The notes: generated by a model from the letters alone, not told the origin. A DNA stretch of 39,800 nucleotides from Promethearchaeota archaeon (GCA_019894715.1 JAGXOA010000065.1:1-39800), one strand, 5' to 3'; positions 10,086 through 18,961 are shown, counted from the stretch's first letter. Made by a program: numbers and translations.

Positions 10086-10163
10086 ATCTTTACAATACCT
10101 TAAAAAAATAATATGGGATTTCTATAATAGAAAGATTTAAAGAGTGTACAGAATTGTAAAGAT
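10086..10163. repeat. Nested inverted repeats in a convergent intergenic region
   Basis: ATCTTTACAAT (10086-10096) pairs perfectly with ATTGTAAAGAT (10153-10163); the centre contains TTTCTAT-A-ATAGAAA (10119-10133). Confidence 0.75.
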
Positions 10164-10234
10164 AAGCAGCAACTATGATTTACACTATCCTATTTTTATT
10201 ACAAATTATTGACGATTTGTTCTTAGGATTATGA

Positions 10235-10414
10235 TTATTGAAATTTTTTCAATTTAGTTTTGCTAAGACAATTTTTACAGACAAAAACAGTTTTTTGTTT
10301 TTTTGAACTATTTTCATCATAGTACACTCTTTTATATATGTAGTTGTTACACATTTCACATATTGCTGGAGTTCTATCTTCTTTAAGTAGGGGACCTAGC
10401 TTTTCAAATGTCAA
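10235..10414 (-). CDS. Small C2C2 zinc-ribbon protein (59 aa, TTG start)
   Basis: Reverse strand: (M)TFEKLGPLLKEDRTPAICEMCNNYIYKRVYYDENSSKKQKTVFVCKNCLSKTKLKKFQ*. Two CxxC knuckles; just downstream of the Alba gene on the same strand; below the ORF-track length cutoff. Confidence 0.65.
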   Translation of the reverse strand: MTFEKLGPLLKEDRTPAICEMCNNYIYKRVYYDENSSKKQKTVFVCKNCLSKTKLKKFQ

Positions 10415-10425
10415 ATTAGTTTCAC

Positions 10426-10731
10426 TTAGATTCTTGATATCTCTATTTCTATTTGAGAGACAATATCTTGTTTAAATTCTTTATTATTATTTTTATAATC
10501 GCTTCGACCTTTTCTAAAAAATGGTCGACTTCCTAATGTAATATCCGATATTTCTATTGAAGGAAATAATCTCTGGCGTAAAATTTCTGCAATTTCAACA
10601 GCAGTTGATATTTCCCTTCCCTCTCCTTTGATTAAAACAGATTTTTGACCGCCAGAGAAGGCAAAAATAGCATCTTTAATTGCTTTATCTTTATCGTTTC
10701 GTTTTCTAATACTAATTATGTTATTCATCAT
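10426..10731 (-). CDS. albA: Alba-family DNA/RNA-binding protein
   Basis: NNIISIRKRNDKDKAIKDAIFAFSGGQKSVLIKGEGREISTAVEIAEILRQRLFPSIEISDITLGSRP matches Alba spacing. Confidence 0.8.
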   Translation of the reverse strand: MMNNIISIRKRNDKDKAIKDAIFAFSGGQKSVLIKGEGREISTAVEIAEILRQRLFPSIEISDITLGSRPFFRKGRSDYKNNNKEFKQDIVSQIEIEISRI

Positions 10732-10874
10732 TAAAAGAACCCTATCATAAAAATAGTCCTCTTATCGAAAAAAGGTTTCAATATATTTAATATATCATTT
10801 AATATAAAACTTGTTTAAAATTTCTCAATCAATTCCATTTTAAATTAAAATTAAATAGATTAAAATATTGTATT

Positions 10875-12053
10875 CTAAAGATTAAAATCTGTTATTGAGT
10901 CCAAATTATTTAAAATTTCATTATATTGTAAAAAAAAATCCTCTATTCGTTCAAATAAAGTTCTCTCATTTGTATCAAAATAGTCATAATATTTCAAAAG
11001 TTTCTTTTTTTTATTATCGTAGATCTCTTCTATTGATTTTACTAATTTCTTAGGATTTTCTAATTTCAGTTTTAACTTTTTTATTATTTTAACTTTTGAT
11101 TTTTCAAATTTATCTTTATTATCTTCTTTCAATAACTTTTTTAAGAATTTTTCTTGCTTTTTTATTTCCTTTTCTAGATTTTCTCGAAATTGAGGTAGTG
11201 TATCTTCCTTATCTTCTTCCTTCCAAATATATATATTTTGTTCAATCTCTTCAGATTCACTGATTAATAGATATTCTGAGACTCTTTCGGATAATAATCC
11301 ATATTTTTCATGTAATTGGAATATTGATTTTCTATATATAATATCATGGATATGTGTTATATTTTCTTCAATAATTTGTAAGTCTTTCTTAATTTCAGTA
11401 ATGAGCTTATTTGCTTTCTTTAATATAGAAGATTTTTTTGGTTCATAAGTCATTCTTATCTTTCCAAAGTCTGAAAATGTTCCCCTTTTTGGATTTTTTA
11501 ATCTAATAGCAGCTATTCCTAAAGAATTATTGTTTTTTTTACTATAATCAAAAATTAATCCAATTGCATGAGGATTAGAATCTTGATATCCAAGTTGTGT
11601 CAAAGTATCAACAGGTGAGAAAAAGAATCCAAATCTTGGATGTGTATGCCACCATCCTATAACAAAATCACTTTCTTTATCTTTTATAGCTTTTTCATAA
11701 ATAGAAGTATCAATTTGTTCCATATTGCCATATTGCTTATTTTCATATTCTACTCCTGCTCTATCCCCAGAAACCATTGGAATTGCGTCTTTTATAATAA
11801 TCGTTTCATTTTCAATTAATCCAACTAAAATTCCATATACTTCTTTTAATTCATTTGGCTTCATGTCCTCGTTAGCATATCTTATGGAATAACCCACAAT
11901 TCTCCTATACGAATCCCAATTTAAAATGATCTTCTTATAAGCTTCAATAGGACTCTCTTGACTTTTCTTAACAAAATCCATATGATCTGGATGTTTCAAC
12001 GATCTTTCATATGTACTCTCTTTAGGATTATTCTTTTTTGATTTCTCCTTCAT
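10875..12053 (-). CDS. JAMM/MPN-domain metalloprotease (Rpn11/CSN5-like) with C-terminal coiled coil
   Basis: EVYGILVGLIENETIIIKDAIPM ... VIGWWHTHPRFGFFFSPVDTLTQLGYQDSNPHAIGLIFD: complete JAMM signature E...HxH(x)7Sx2D; Lys/Glu-rich helical C-terminus. Confidence 0.85.
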   Translation of the reverse strand: MKEKSKKNNPKESTYERSLKHPDHMDFVKKSQESPIEAYKKIILNWDSYRRIVGYSIRYANEDMKPNELKEVYGILVGLIENETIIIKDAIPMVSGDRAGVEYENKQYGNMEQIDTSIYEKAIKDKESDFVIGWWHTHPRFGFFFSPVDTLTQLGYQDSNPHAIGLIFDYSKKNNNSLGIAAIRLKNPKRGTFSDFGKIRMTYEPKKSSILKKANKLITEIKKDLQIIEENITHIHDIIYRKSIFQLHEKYGLLSERVSEYLLISESEEIEQNIYIWKEEDKEDTLPQFRENLEKEIKKQEKFLKKLLKEDNKDKFEKSKVKIIKKLKLKLENPKKLVKSIEEIYDNKKKKLLKYYDYFDTNERTLFERIEDFFLQYNEILNNLDSITDFNL

Positions 12054-12232
12054 CTGTAATATATTCGTTTTTTTAGGATATCTATAAGAAATATTATTAT
12101 TTCAACTGTTTATTAAAATTATATAAAAAATCTTATAAATAGATATCAAATTCAAAAATTTTACACTCTTATTAAGATTATATATTTTTTCTTTTTTTTG
12201 TCTAAATATATACTATCTATTTATCTAATTAG

Positions 12233-12514
12233 ATGAAATTCACTGTAAAATTCAGATTACATCCAACTACTTCACAAGAACAGAAATTACTTGATATATT
12301 TAAAATTTATAATAAAGTCAAACAAATGGGATATAAAAAATTACTTAAATTAAAAGATACAGAGTTAAAGAAAAATGAAAAACTAAGGCTCGTGCAACCT
12401 CAATTGATGGAAATATGCAATAATAATCCTTATGTGGATAACTTACTTCAAGACTTCCGAAGTAATGAGAAAATTATTATAAATGAAGTATGTCTTGAAT
12501 ACAATAACGAGTGA
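12233..12514 (+). pseudogene. Truncated TnpB (IS200/IS605 OrfB) N-terminal fragment
   Basis: MKFTVKFRLHPTTSQEQKLLDIFKIYNKVKQMGYKKLLKLKDTELKKNEKLRLVQPQLMEICNNNPYVDN is TnpB N-terminal-like but stops at 93 aa; no RuvC or zinc-finger part. Confidence 0.65.
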
Positions 12515-12527
12515 ACAATTTGATAAC

Positions 12528-12572
12528 CTTAGGGCCGGTCTTTCCTCTACAGGAAAGGTTGATAATTGGAAT
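12528..12572 (+). repeat. Hairpin 3' of the truncated tnpB, candidate IS605 right end / omegaRNA 3' end
   Basis: ACCTTagggccggtCTTTCCT-CTAC-AGGAAAGgttgataa: 7-bp stem CTTTCCT/AGGAAAG; upstream ACCTT can alternatively pair with AAGGT. Confidence 0.45.
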
Positions 12573-12700
12573 AAATTTTAGAATTTTATAGAAATTATAA
12601 ATTATTTATAAATAATTAAAAGGTTCTTAAGACTTATTTTTTATCAAATATTTTCCCAATAAATTAAATCTTAAAAATTTTAAAAAAGTAGAAAATAAAA

Positions 12701-13243
12701 ATGAAAATAATTGGTTTTTGTGGGCTCCCTGGATCTGGAAAGTCAAGTGCCTTAAATGCTATAAACAAGATTGGATATATTGTTAATATGGGGGATGTTA
12801 TAAGAGATGAAGCAAAGAAAAGAGGATTAAATCCTATAGATAGTGATTTAGGAAAGATAGCTCAAGATTTAAGAGAAAAAAAAGGATTAGGCATTATAGC
12901 TCGAAAATGTATTGAAAAAATTAATCATCTAGATAATGAAATCATATTTATTGATGGATTGAGATCTATGGAAGAAGTTCTTATTTTTAGAGAAATATGG
13001 AAATTGCCTATTGTTGCAATTACCATCGATGAAGAAAGAAGGTTTAATCGTATTAAAGAAAGAGCGAGAAAAGATGATCCTGAATCTTATGAAGAACTAA
13101 AGGTACGAGATAAAAGAGAAACTAATTTTGGAGTCAGAAAAGTCATTAAAAATGCAGATTATACAGTTACAAATAATTCTTCACCAAGCGAACTTAAAGA
13201 ACAAACGATAAAATTAATAAGAAAAATTATTGAAGATTACTAA
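12701..13243 (+). CDS. P-loop nucleotide kinase-like ATPase (archaeal UPF0200 / dephospho-CoA-kinase-like)
   Basis: MKIIGFCGLPGSGKSSALNAINKIGYIVNMGDVIRDEAKKRG...FIDGLRSMEEVLIFRE; RRFNRIKERARKDDPESYEEL. Confidence 0.75.
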   Translation: MKIIGFCGLPGSGKSSALNAINKIGYIVNMGDVIRDEAKKRGLNPIDSDLGKIAQDLREKKGLGIIARKCIEKINHLDNEIIFIDGLRSMEEVLIFREIWKLPIVAITIDEERRFNRIKERARKDDPESYEELKVRDKRETNFGVRKVIKNADYTVTNNSSPSELKEQTIKLIRKIIEDY

Positions 13244-13249
13244 ATTAAA

Positions 13250-14161
13250 TTATTTTAAATAATCTATAATAGCTTTTGCTAAAGAAACTTTGCAAACTTC
13301 ATTGTCTATAGAATCAGTTCCAATAATTTCATCAGCACCTGCTTTTAGAATTCGATATTTAGCATTTTTCAATAGTAATGCATGAGTAGTTATAGCATAA
13401 ACTTTATTAGCTCCATTTTGCTTTGCTAAACTTATTGCTGTTGCCATAGTTCCCCCTGTTGCAATAATATCATCTGGGATGACTACATCTTTATTCTGTA
13501 AATTAAAAGATCCAGTCATCTTTATTTCTCCTGTTTTTTTGCATCTTTCTTTTTCAAAAATTTTAACAGGAACATTATTGCCAAAATGTTTGGCAAAAGT
13601 TTTTGATCTTTCCACTGCTCCTTTGTCTGGTGATAAAACTACAATGTCTTTAGCTCCAAGATCTTTTATATATTCTGCTAATAATTTCATTGAATCTATA
13701 TTTATTGTTTTACATGTCATTTCTTTCAAAACTTTAGGTTCATGTAAATCAACTACATAAAATTCATCAATTTCCATCGAATTTATAATTCTTAAAAGAG
13801 TTCTTATGAAAGTAGTTTCTCCAGGTCTAAAGATTTTATCTTGTCTTGCATAAGCAAGATAAGGCACAATGACAATTATTTTTTTGGCTCCAATCCGCTT
13901 TACAGCGTCTATCATCATCAATAATTCAAAAAGTTGAGCATTCTGATCATTTCTTACACTCGGTCCGGTTGATTGGACAATTATTACTTCCTTTCCTTCT
14001 AATATAGTTTCATCCTCTAAATTTATTCGAAGATAGTTTTCCCCATCTGGAAAAGTTTTAAATTCTGTATCGATACATTCAATACCTAATTCATAAGCTA
14101 TTTTCACTCCTAGAATTTGAGATGCAGAACCTATGATTAAAAATTTTTCTATATTTGACAT
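13250..14161 (-). CDS. prs: Ribose-phosphate pyrophosphokinase
   Basis: FPDGENYLRINLE, IIVIVPYLAYARQDKIFRPGE, VVDLHEPKV, VVIPDDIIATGGTMATAISLAKQNGA (PRPP loop). Confidence 0.93.
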   Translation of the reverse strand: MSNIEKFLIIGSASQILGVKIAYELGIECIDTEFKTFPDGENYLRINLEDETILEGKEVIIVQSTGPSVRNDQNAQLFELLMMIDAVKRIGAKKIIVIVPYLAYARQDKIFRPGETTFIRTLLRIINSMEIDEFYVVDLHEPKVLKEMTCKTINIDSMKLLAEYIKDLGAKDIVVLSPDKGAVERSKTFAKHFGNNVPVKIFEKERCKKTGEIKMTGSFNLQNKDVVIPDDIIATGGTMATAISLAKQNGANKVYAITTHALLLKNAKYRILKAGADEIIGTDSIDNEVCKVSLAKAIIDYLK

Positions 14162-14237
14162 AAAGTGTCTTTTTTTTTTTATTATTATTAATATTCTATT
14201 ATTATTTCATTAAATTAATTTTTAAGTAATTGCAACT

Positions 14238-14506
14238 CTATTTTTCATTATGTTTGAGAAAGTGTTTCTCTAGGGTCTTTAATTCATCCATATTATTTTT
14301 ATTTTTTTTAATTATATCAAGAATATTTTGATTTAGTTTTTCATATTCAGAAATGCAACTACTATTATTTAAAAATCATCACCATGACGAATAGCTACTA
14401 AATTTTCTGTAATCTTAGTTAACTCTGTTGCTATAATTCCATTTATATATATCATATCAGAAAACATATTTTTTATATACATTAGTACTTGGAGAAGATC
14501 TGACAT
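14238..14506 (-). pseudogene. Small helical protein interrupted by an apparent frameshift
   Basis: Reverse strand: MSDLLQVLMYIKNMFSDMIYINGIIATELTKITENLVAIRHGDDF*, then in another frame NNSSCISEYEKLNQNILDIIKKNKNNMDELKTLEKHFLKHNEK*; junction at a TTTTTAAA run. Confidence 0.4.
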
Positions 14507-14628
14507 ATTTACTCTAGAGTTACTTAAAATAAAAAGAAAAGCACTCCATACTTTGCATGATCTTTTAAGAATCTTTATTTAAATTATTTTAGAAAAAATC
14601 TATTAATTGTACCTTTTATTTAATTTAT

Positions 14629-14664
14629 AAAAAAAAAGATGCATTTTGTAGACAAATACATCTT
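14629..14664 (-). terminator. Hairpin plus T-tract downstream of the 14673-15968 gene
   Basis: AAGATG(14636-14641)...CATCTT(14659-14664) with an inner ATTTTG/CAAAT stem; on the minus strand it is followed by a run of T (poly-A on + strand at 14629-14637). Confidence 0.5.
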
Positions 14665-14672
14665 GGAAAATC

Positions 14673-15968
14673 TTATTTTTTTCTTAATTTTTCAAGAGCA
14701 GTATCGATCATAACTATTTTGGTTGAATATTTCTCCATCATTTCTGTATATTTTTCAATGTCTAATTCATTATTTTCTCTCAAAAGCTTCAATTCATTTA
14801 TTGTTCTAAGAACTCCAGTTTTTTTATCTAATAATTTTTCTTTTTTAGAATATGGAATCTTTTTTTCTAGCTTTTTCTGTTTAAATTTAATAAATCTTTT
14901 TTCGTTGACATCTTTAGGAACAAACTTAGTTAAGTAAATTGTTGATTTTGGTACAAATGGCGCTAAATTTTCTGGAACTACAATTATTGGTTCTGGATCT
15001 TGAATCTTTTTTATTTCATTATAGTGTAATTCTTCGACATCATTTTGATTAATATGATCTCTTACAATAGTAAGATTATCCCCAATTATAGCTTTCTCAT
15101 CTGGAGATATTTCAGATAAAGATTCTAACATACCTTCCCAAATTTGTTCTGCTTTTTTATAGTAAAAATTAGCTTTTTGTTTTAGCTTAATTACTTTTTC
15201 TTGATTAATTGATGTTATTGAAGACTCTATCGACGCTTGTGCTTTTAAGAAGCATGCTTTACCCATATCATAATGAAATTGAGCTCTTATTTGTTGTTTC
15301 TTCTTCTCATTATGCTTTCTTAAATAAAATAATCTTTTTGAAAGAGCAGAAAGTCCAGCATACAACTTTGAAGCAAAATATATATTATTCTTATTTTCTT
15401 CTCTTGTAGCTGCTATACTTTGTGCGAAAATTCGCGTTTCCTCGGAATTTAGTTCTAAATTTTCAGATTCCAAAGTGTCACCCCTTTCATATTGATTTAC
15501 AGCTGAAGCACTGAAATAGGCTGCTGATTTGTACATTTTACTACTTTCAACCATTGAAATAACAGCATTTTGATATTGGTTATCATTTTCATAATTTTCC
15601 GATAGATGAGAATATAATTTTGCTAAAATCCATAATACACGAGCACATTCAAACATTATATCTGTTATTTGAATATCCTTATCAATCTTTGGATCATGAT
15701 ATGTTTTGGTGATTTCAAATCTTTTTAAAATAGAATTATGACTTTCTTGTCCATAATTAATATTTAGGATTTTAGTATATTCTAAAATATAATTTAAATC
15801 ATCCAAATCAATATCTTCTTCTTGTTTATATAGAGCTTCCTCCAAATGTTTAATTTTAAAATGTAGATATCGTATTCTCTGGAGGTTCTCTTCTTCTGTA
15901 AAATACTGCATAATAATCTTTTTTGATAATTTTTTTTTATATAAATTTAGATTAAATAAATTATTCAT
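14673..15968 (-). CDS. Alpha-helical repeat protein, possibly Bro1-domain-like
   Basis: 431 aa, almost entirely helical; MVESSKMYKSAAYFSASAV...KLYAGLSALSKRLFYLRKHNEKKKQQIRAQFHYDMGKACFLKAQASI...KANFYYKKAEQIWEGMLE looks like Bro1/TPR-type helices. Motif-level impression only. Confidence 0.35.
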   Translation of the reverse strand: MNNLFNLNLYKKKLSKKIIMQYFTEEENLQRIRYLHFKIKHLEEALYKQEEDIDLDDLNYILEYTKILNINYGQESHNSILKRFEITKTYHDPKIDKDIQITDIMFECARVLWILAKLYSHLSENYENDNQYQNAVISMVESSKMYKSAAYFSASAVNQYERGDTLESENLELNSEETRIFAQSIAATREENKNNIYFASKLYAGLSALSKRLFYLRKHNEKKKQQIRAQFHYDMGKACFLKAQASIESSITSINQEKVIKLKQKANFYYKKAEQIWEGMLESLSEISPDEKAIIGDNLTIVRDHINQNDVEELHYNEIKKIQDPEPIIVVPENLAPFVPKSTIYLTKFVPKDVNEKRFIKFKQKKLEKKIPYSKKEKLLDKKTGVLRTINELKLLRENNELDIEKYTEMMEKYSTKIVMIDTALEKLRKK

Positions 15969-16137
15969 CAGTTTCTAAAAAATTTATTTGATCTTTTATA
16001 ATATCAGTAGAATCTCTCTTTCTTCATCCGTTTTTTGTATTTTCATAAAATAATCGTGTCAATTTATATTAATATCGCTTAATTTTTTAATAAATTCTTT
16101 CTTATATGTTATAAAATTAATCATAATACAGACTATT

Positions 16138-17448
16138 ATGCAAAGAAATCTTTTTATCTTTGAATTTATCTCTGGTGGGGGATTTAATAAAAGAATCATA
16201 CCATCCTCACTATTTTGTGAAGGTTTTGGAATGTTAAGATCTATAATTGAGGATTTTAGAAAATTAGATTTTCAAATCACCACCCTGCTGGATATAAGGA
16301 TAAAATACCTGTCATATTTGCTGAATGCTGATTCAATAAATTATATTGATTCTAATATTAATTATATATCCTATTTTAAATCATTGGTAAGAAAGAATAA
16401 TTTTTGTTTTATAATTGCACCTGAATTTTCTAAAATATTAAAAATTTTAACTGAAATAGTAAAGATAAACAAAAAAAAACTTCTTAGCATTGATATTGAA
16501 GGTGTAAATCTTGGGTCTTCTAAATATAAAACATATAAATTCTTCAAAAAAAATAAATTAGAAACACCAGAAACCTTCAAAATACCAATGAAACATAGAA
16601 TTCCAAATAAGGAATTTATTATTAAGAAATTTATAAAATTTAACTCTCCAATAATAATAAAACCTGATGATGGAATTGGAGCGGAATCTATTTTATATTT
16701 TGAAAAAAAAACACAAATAGAAGATATTTTTAAAAATAAATCAAAAATTTTTAATTTAGGAAAAAGATTCCTCCTTCAGAGATACATAGAAGGAAAAGCT
16801 TTGAGTCTATCTCTTATAAGTTATTACTCTGAAGAAAAACGAGAATATAGATCTAAAATATTATCAATAAATTTTCAAAATATTGCTATTTCTAAATTAA
16901 ATGGCAACATAGAATATTTTGGAGGATCTACACCTATTATCAATTACAAAACAGTACATAAAAAAATCTCAGAATTGCTAAAAACAACTAATTTCTCAAA
17001 ATTCCAAGGATTATTTGGAATTGACCTAATTCAGAATGAAAACAAAATATCATTTATTGAGATTAATCCAAGATTAACAACATCTTACTTAGGATTAAGA
17101 AATATATTGAATAAAAATCCTGCAGAATTAATAATAAAAACCAAATTGAATCATATGGTAGAAGGAGCTATAAAAATAGAAAATAACTCATTTTTTTCAA
17201 GATTAGATTTAATTCATAATAAAAACCTTCCCTACAACAAGATTAAAGATGATTTTATTCCTGAATTATTAAAGTTATATCCCGAATTTATAGTTCCTCC
17301 AATCTCACTAAATAATAATCAACTTTCTTGTTTTGTGGTTACAAAAGAGAAATCGTTAGAGAAATCCTTAGATAAATTAAATTTAATAAAAAACTACTTA
17401 ATATCTAAGAATTTTACCATAATAACAAAAGAAAACCCATTTCTTTAG
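16138..17448 (+). CDS. ATP-grasp enzyme, MfnD-like (tyramine-glutamate ligase family)
   Basis: FIFEFISGGGF N-terminus; SPIIIKPDDGIGAESILYF, LLQRYIEGKALSLSLIS, GLFGIDLIQNENKISFIEINPRLTTSYLGLR ATP-grasp motifs. Confidence 0.75.
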   Translation: MQRNLFIFEFISGGGFNKRIIPSSLFCEGFGMLRSIIEDFRKLDFQITTLLDIRIKYLSYLLNADSINYIDSNINYISYFKSLVRKNNFCFIIAPEFSKILKILTEIVKINKKKLLSIDIEGVNLGSSKYKTYKFFKKNKLETPETFKIPMKHRIPNKEFIIKKFIKFNSPIIIKPDDGIGAESILYFEKKTQIEDIFKNKSKIFNLGKRFLLQRYIEGKALSLSLISYYSEEKREYRSKILSINFQNIAISKLNGNIEYFGGSTPIINYKTVHKKISELLKTTNFSKFQGLFGIDLIQNENKISFIEINPRLTTSYLGLRNILNKNPAELIIKTKLNHMVEGAIKIENNSFFSRLDLIHNKNLPYNKIKDDFIPELLKLYPEFIVPPISLNNNQLSCFVVTKEKSLEKSLDKLNLIKNYLISKNFTIITKENPFL

Positions 17449-17478
17449 GAATGAGATGAATTTTAAAAAAAAAATTAA

Positions 17479-17626
17479 TGCAATAATCACTAATCGATAT
17501 CGCACCCTATTCTTAATTAGAGGAAAGCATTAATAATATTAGGGTAGAGAACTATCCTATAATCTCTAAGATTCTTATTGAGATTTCTGGTCTACGAATC
17601 CACTTCCTTTAGGTAGTGATAGTTCA
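17479..17626 (+). ncRNA. Candidate orphan omegaRNA/reRNA-like RNA (copy A) or IS605 right-end relic
   Basis: 148 nt, ~87% identical by eye to 38586-38730 (19 substitutions, one 3-nt gap). Ends CCACTTCCTTTAGGTAGTGATAGTTCA; long-range ATCACTA/TAGTGAT complement; similarity to copy B stops at TAGTTCA. Confidence 0.5.
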
Positions 17627-17662
17627 AAATTATTTAATTTTAAAAAGAAAATAAGGTGAGAA

Positions 17663-18961
17663 CTAGTTTTTTTCTACATTATTCTTTTTATGAGCTATAG
17701 CCCCTATCTTTCCCATAATCCATTCAGGGGTCCCAATACCCTTAAAATATATTGTCCAAACATACATTAAAAAGCCCAATAATCCAACAACTCCAAAATA
17801 AGTAATTACGAAAAACCATGGGGGGAATCCTTCTGTAAATAAATATCCTGTTAAAAACATTATTAAGAAAAGTGATAATGAGACTTTTCCATAGAAAATA
17901 AGCATTCTATTAAATATACCTTTTTTTCCCTTAATATCTATATAATAAATACTAATTGAAATAATTAACAACGCCCATCCTAACAAATAAAATATATTTG
18001 ATATAGTACTTCTAATAAAAAATTCAGGCATTCCAGGAAATTGGAATTGAAGAAAATTCTGGTTATTTGCTATTGTTAACCAATCAATTGTTTCATACAA
18101 ATTAATATCTATTGTTGAGGTTGTATGTAATCTGAAACCAATAATAATTCCTGAAGTAATAAATAATATCCCAGATATGAAAAAAACTTTATATAATCTA
18201 ATTAAAGCATCTTCAGTACCTTGATTCATCATTTTAAATAGATATTCTCCAAAAGTAGTTGAGATAAAACAAATTGAAATCCAAGGTAAAAATGGTAGTT
18301 GCGGTACTGGAGAAGTTATGAAAAAGTTTAACCATAAAAATACAGGATGGGTGTCTATCTCATAAAAGATTATTTCCCTTAATATTGGTCCTATAAGAAT
18401 TATTATAACTCCTATAACGATTCTTACATTTATATTCAATTTTAAAATGAAATATGATGCAATCTGCGTAAATCCCATGAAAAATAAAATATTCCAACCC
18501 CATAAGGTTAAAGGAAATATATTAAATGGAAAGACATCATATGGGGGATTATGTGGAATAGATAGATTGAAAAATGCTCCAATTATCATTATTGCAATTC
18601 CTCGAAATAGTATCTTATTCCGAATTACTTTTTCTGGGATTGTTTCCTTTTTTTTCTTTATGCTAAATACTACTGAAAGAGCTGATAATAATATAAATAA
18701 AGAAGGACCAAATATATCTAAAAAGGCAGTACCAATTCCAAACAAGAATCTCCACTCAGAGTTTAACCAAGCATCTGATAAATGAGATAATATTATTAGA
18801 ATAATAGCAAGCCCCTTAACAAAGTCTATTGAATTTAGTCGTCTCTTCAATTTTGGATTATTATCATTATCTGAGGTAATGCCCTCACTTAAAGATCTAA
18901 GTGATGATACGTCCTTCTCTTCTGATTTAATTTGGTTTTTATCAGTAATAGTATTAGACAT
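17663..18961 (-). CDS. Multi-pass acyltransferase-like membrane protein (acyltransferase-3 / DUF1624 HGSNAT-like)
   Basis: RRLNSIDFVKGLAIILIILSHLSDAWLNSEWRFLFG...FGPSLFILLSALSVVFS with ~10 TM segments. Confidence 0.7.
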   Translation of the reverse strand: MSNTITDKNQIKSEEKDVSSLRSLSEGITSDNDNNPKLKRRLNSIDFVKGLAIILIILSHLSDAWLNSEWRFLFGIGTAFLDIFGPSLFILLSALSVVFSIKKKKETIPEKVIRNKILFRGIAIMIIGAFFNLSIPHNPPYDVFPFNIFPLTLWGWNILFFMGFTQIASYFILKLNINVRIVIGVIIILIGPILREIIFYEIDTHPVFLWLNFFITSPVPQLPFLPWISICFISTTFGEYLFKMMNQGTEDALIRLYKVFFISGILFITSGIIIGFRLHTTSTIDINLYETIDWLTIANNQNFLQFQFPGMPEFFIRSTISNIFYLLGWALLIISISIYYIDIKGKKGIFNRMLIFYGKVSLSLFLIMFLTGYLFTEGFPPWFFVITYFGVVGLLGFLMYVWTIYFKGIGTPEWIMGKIGAIAHKKNNVEKN

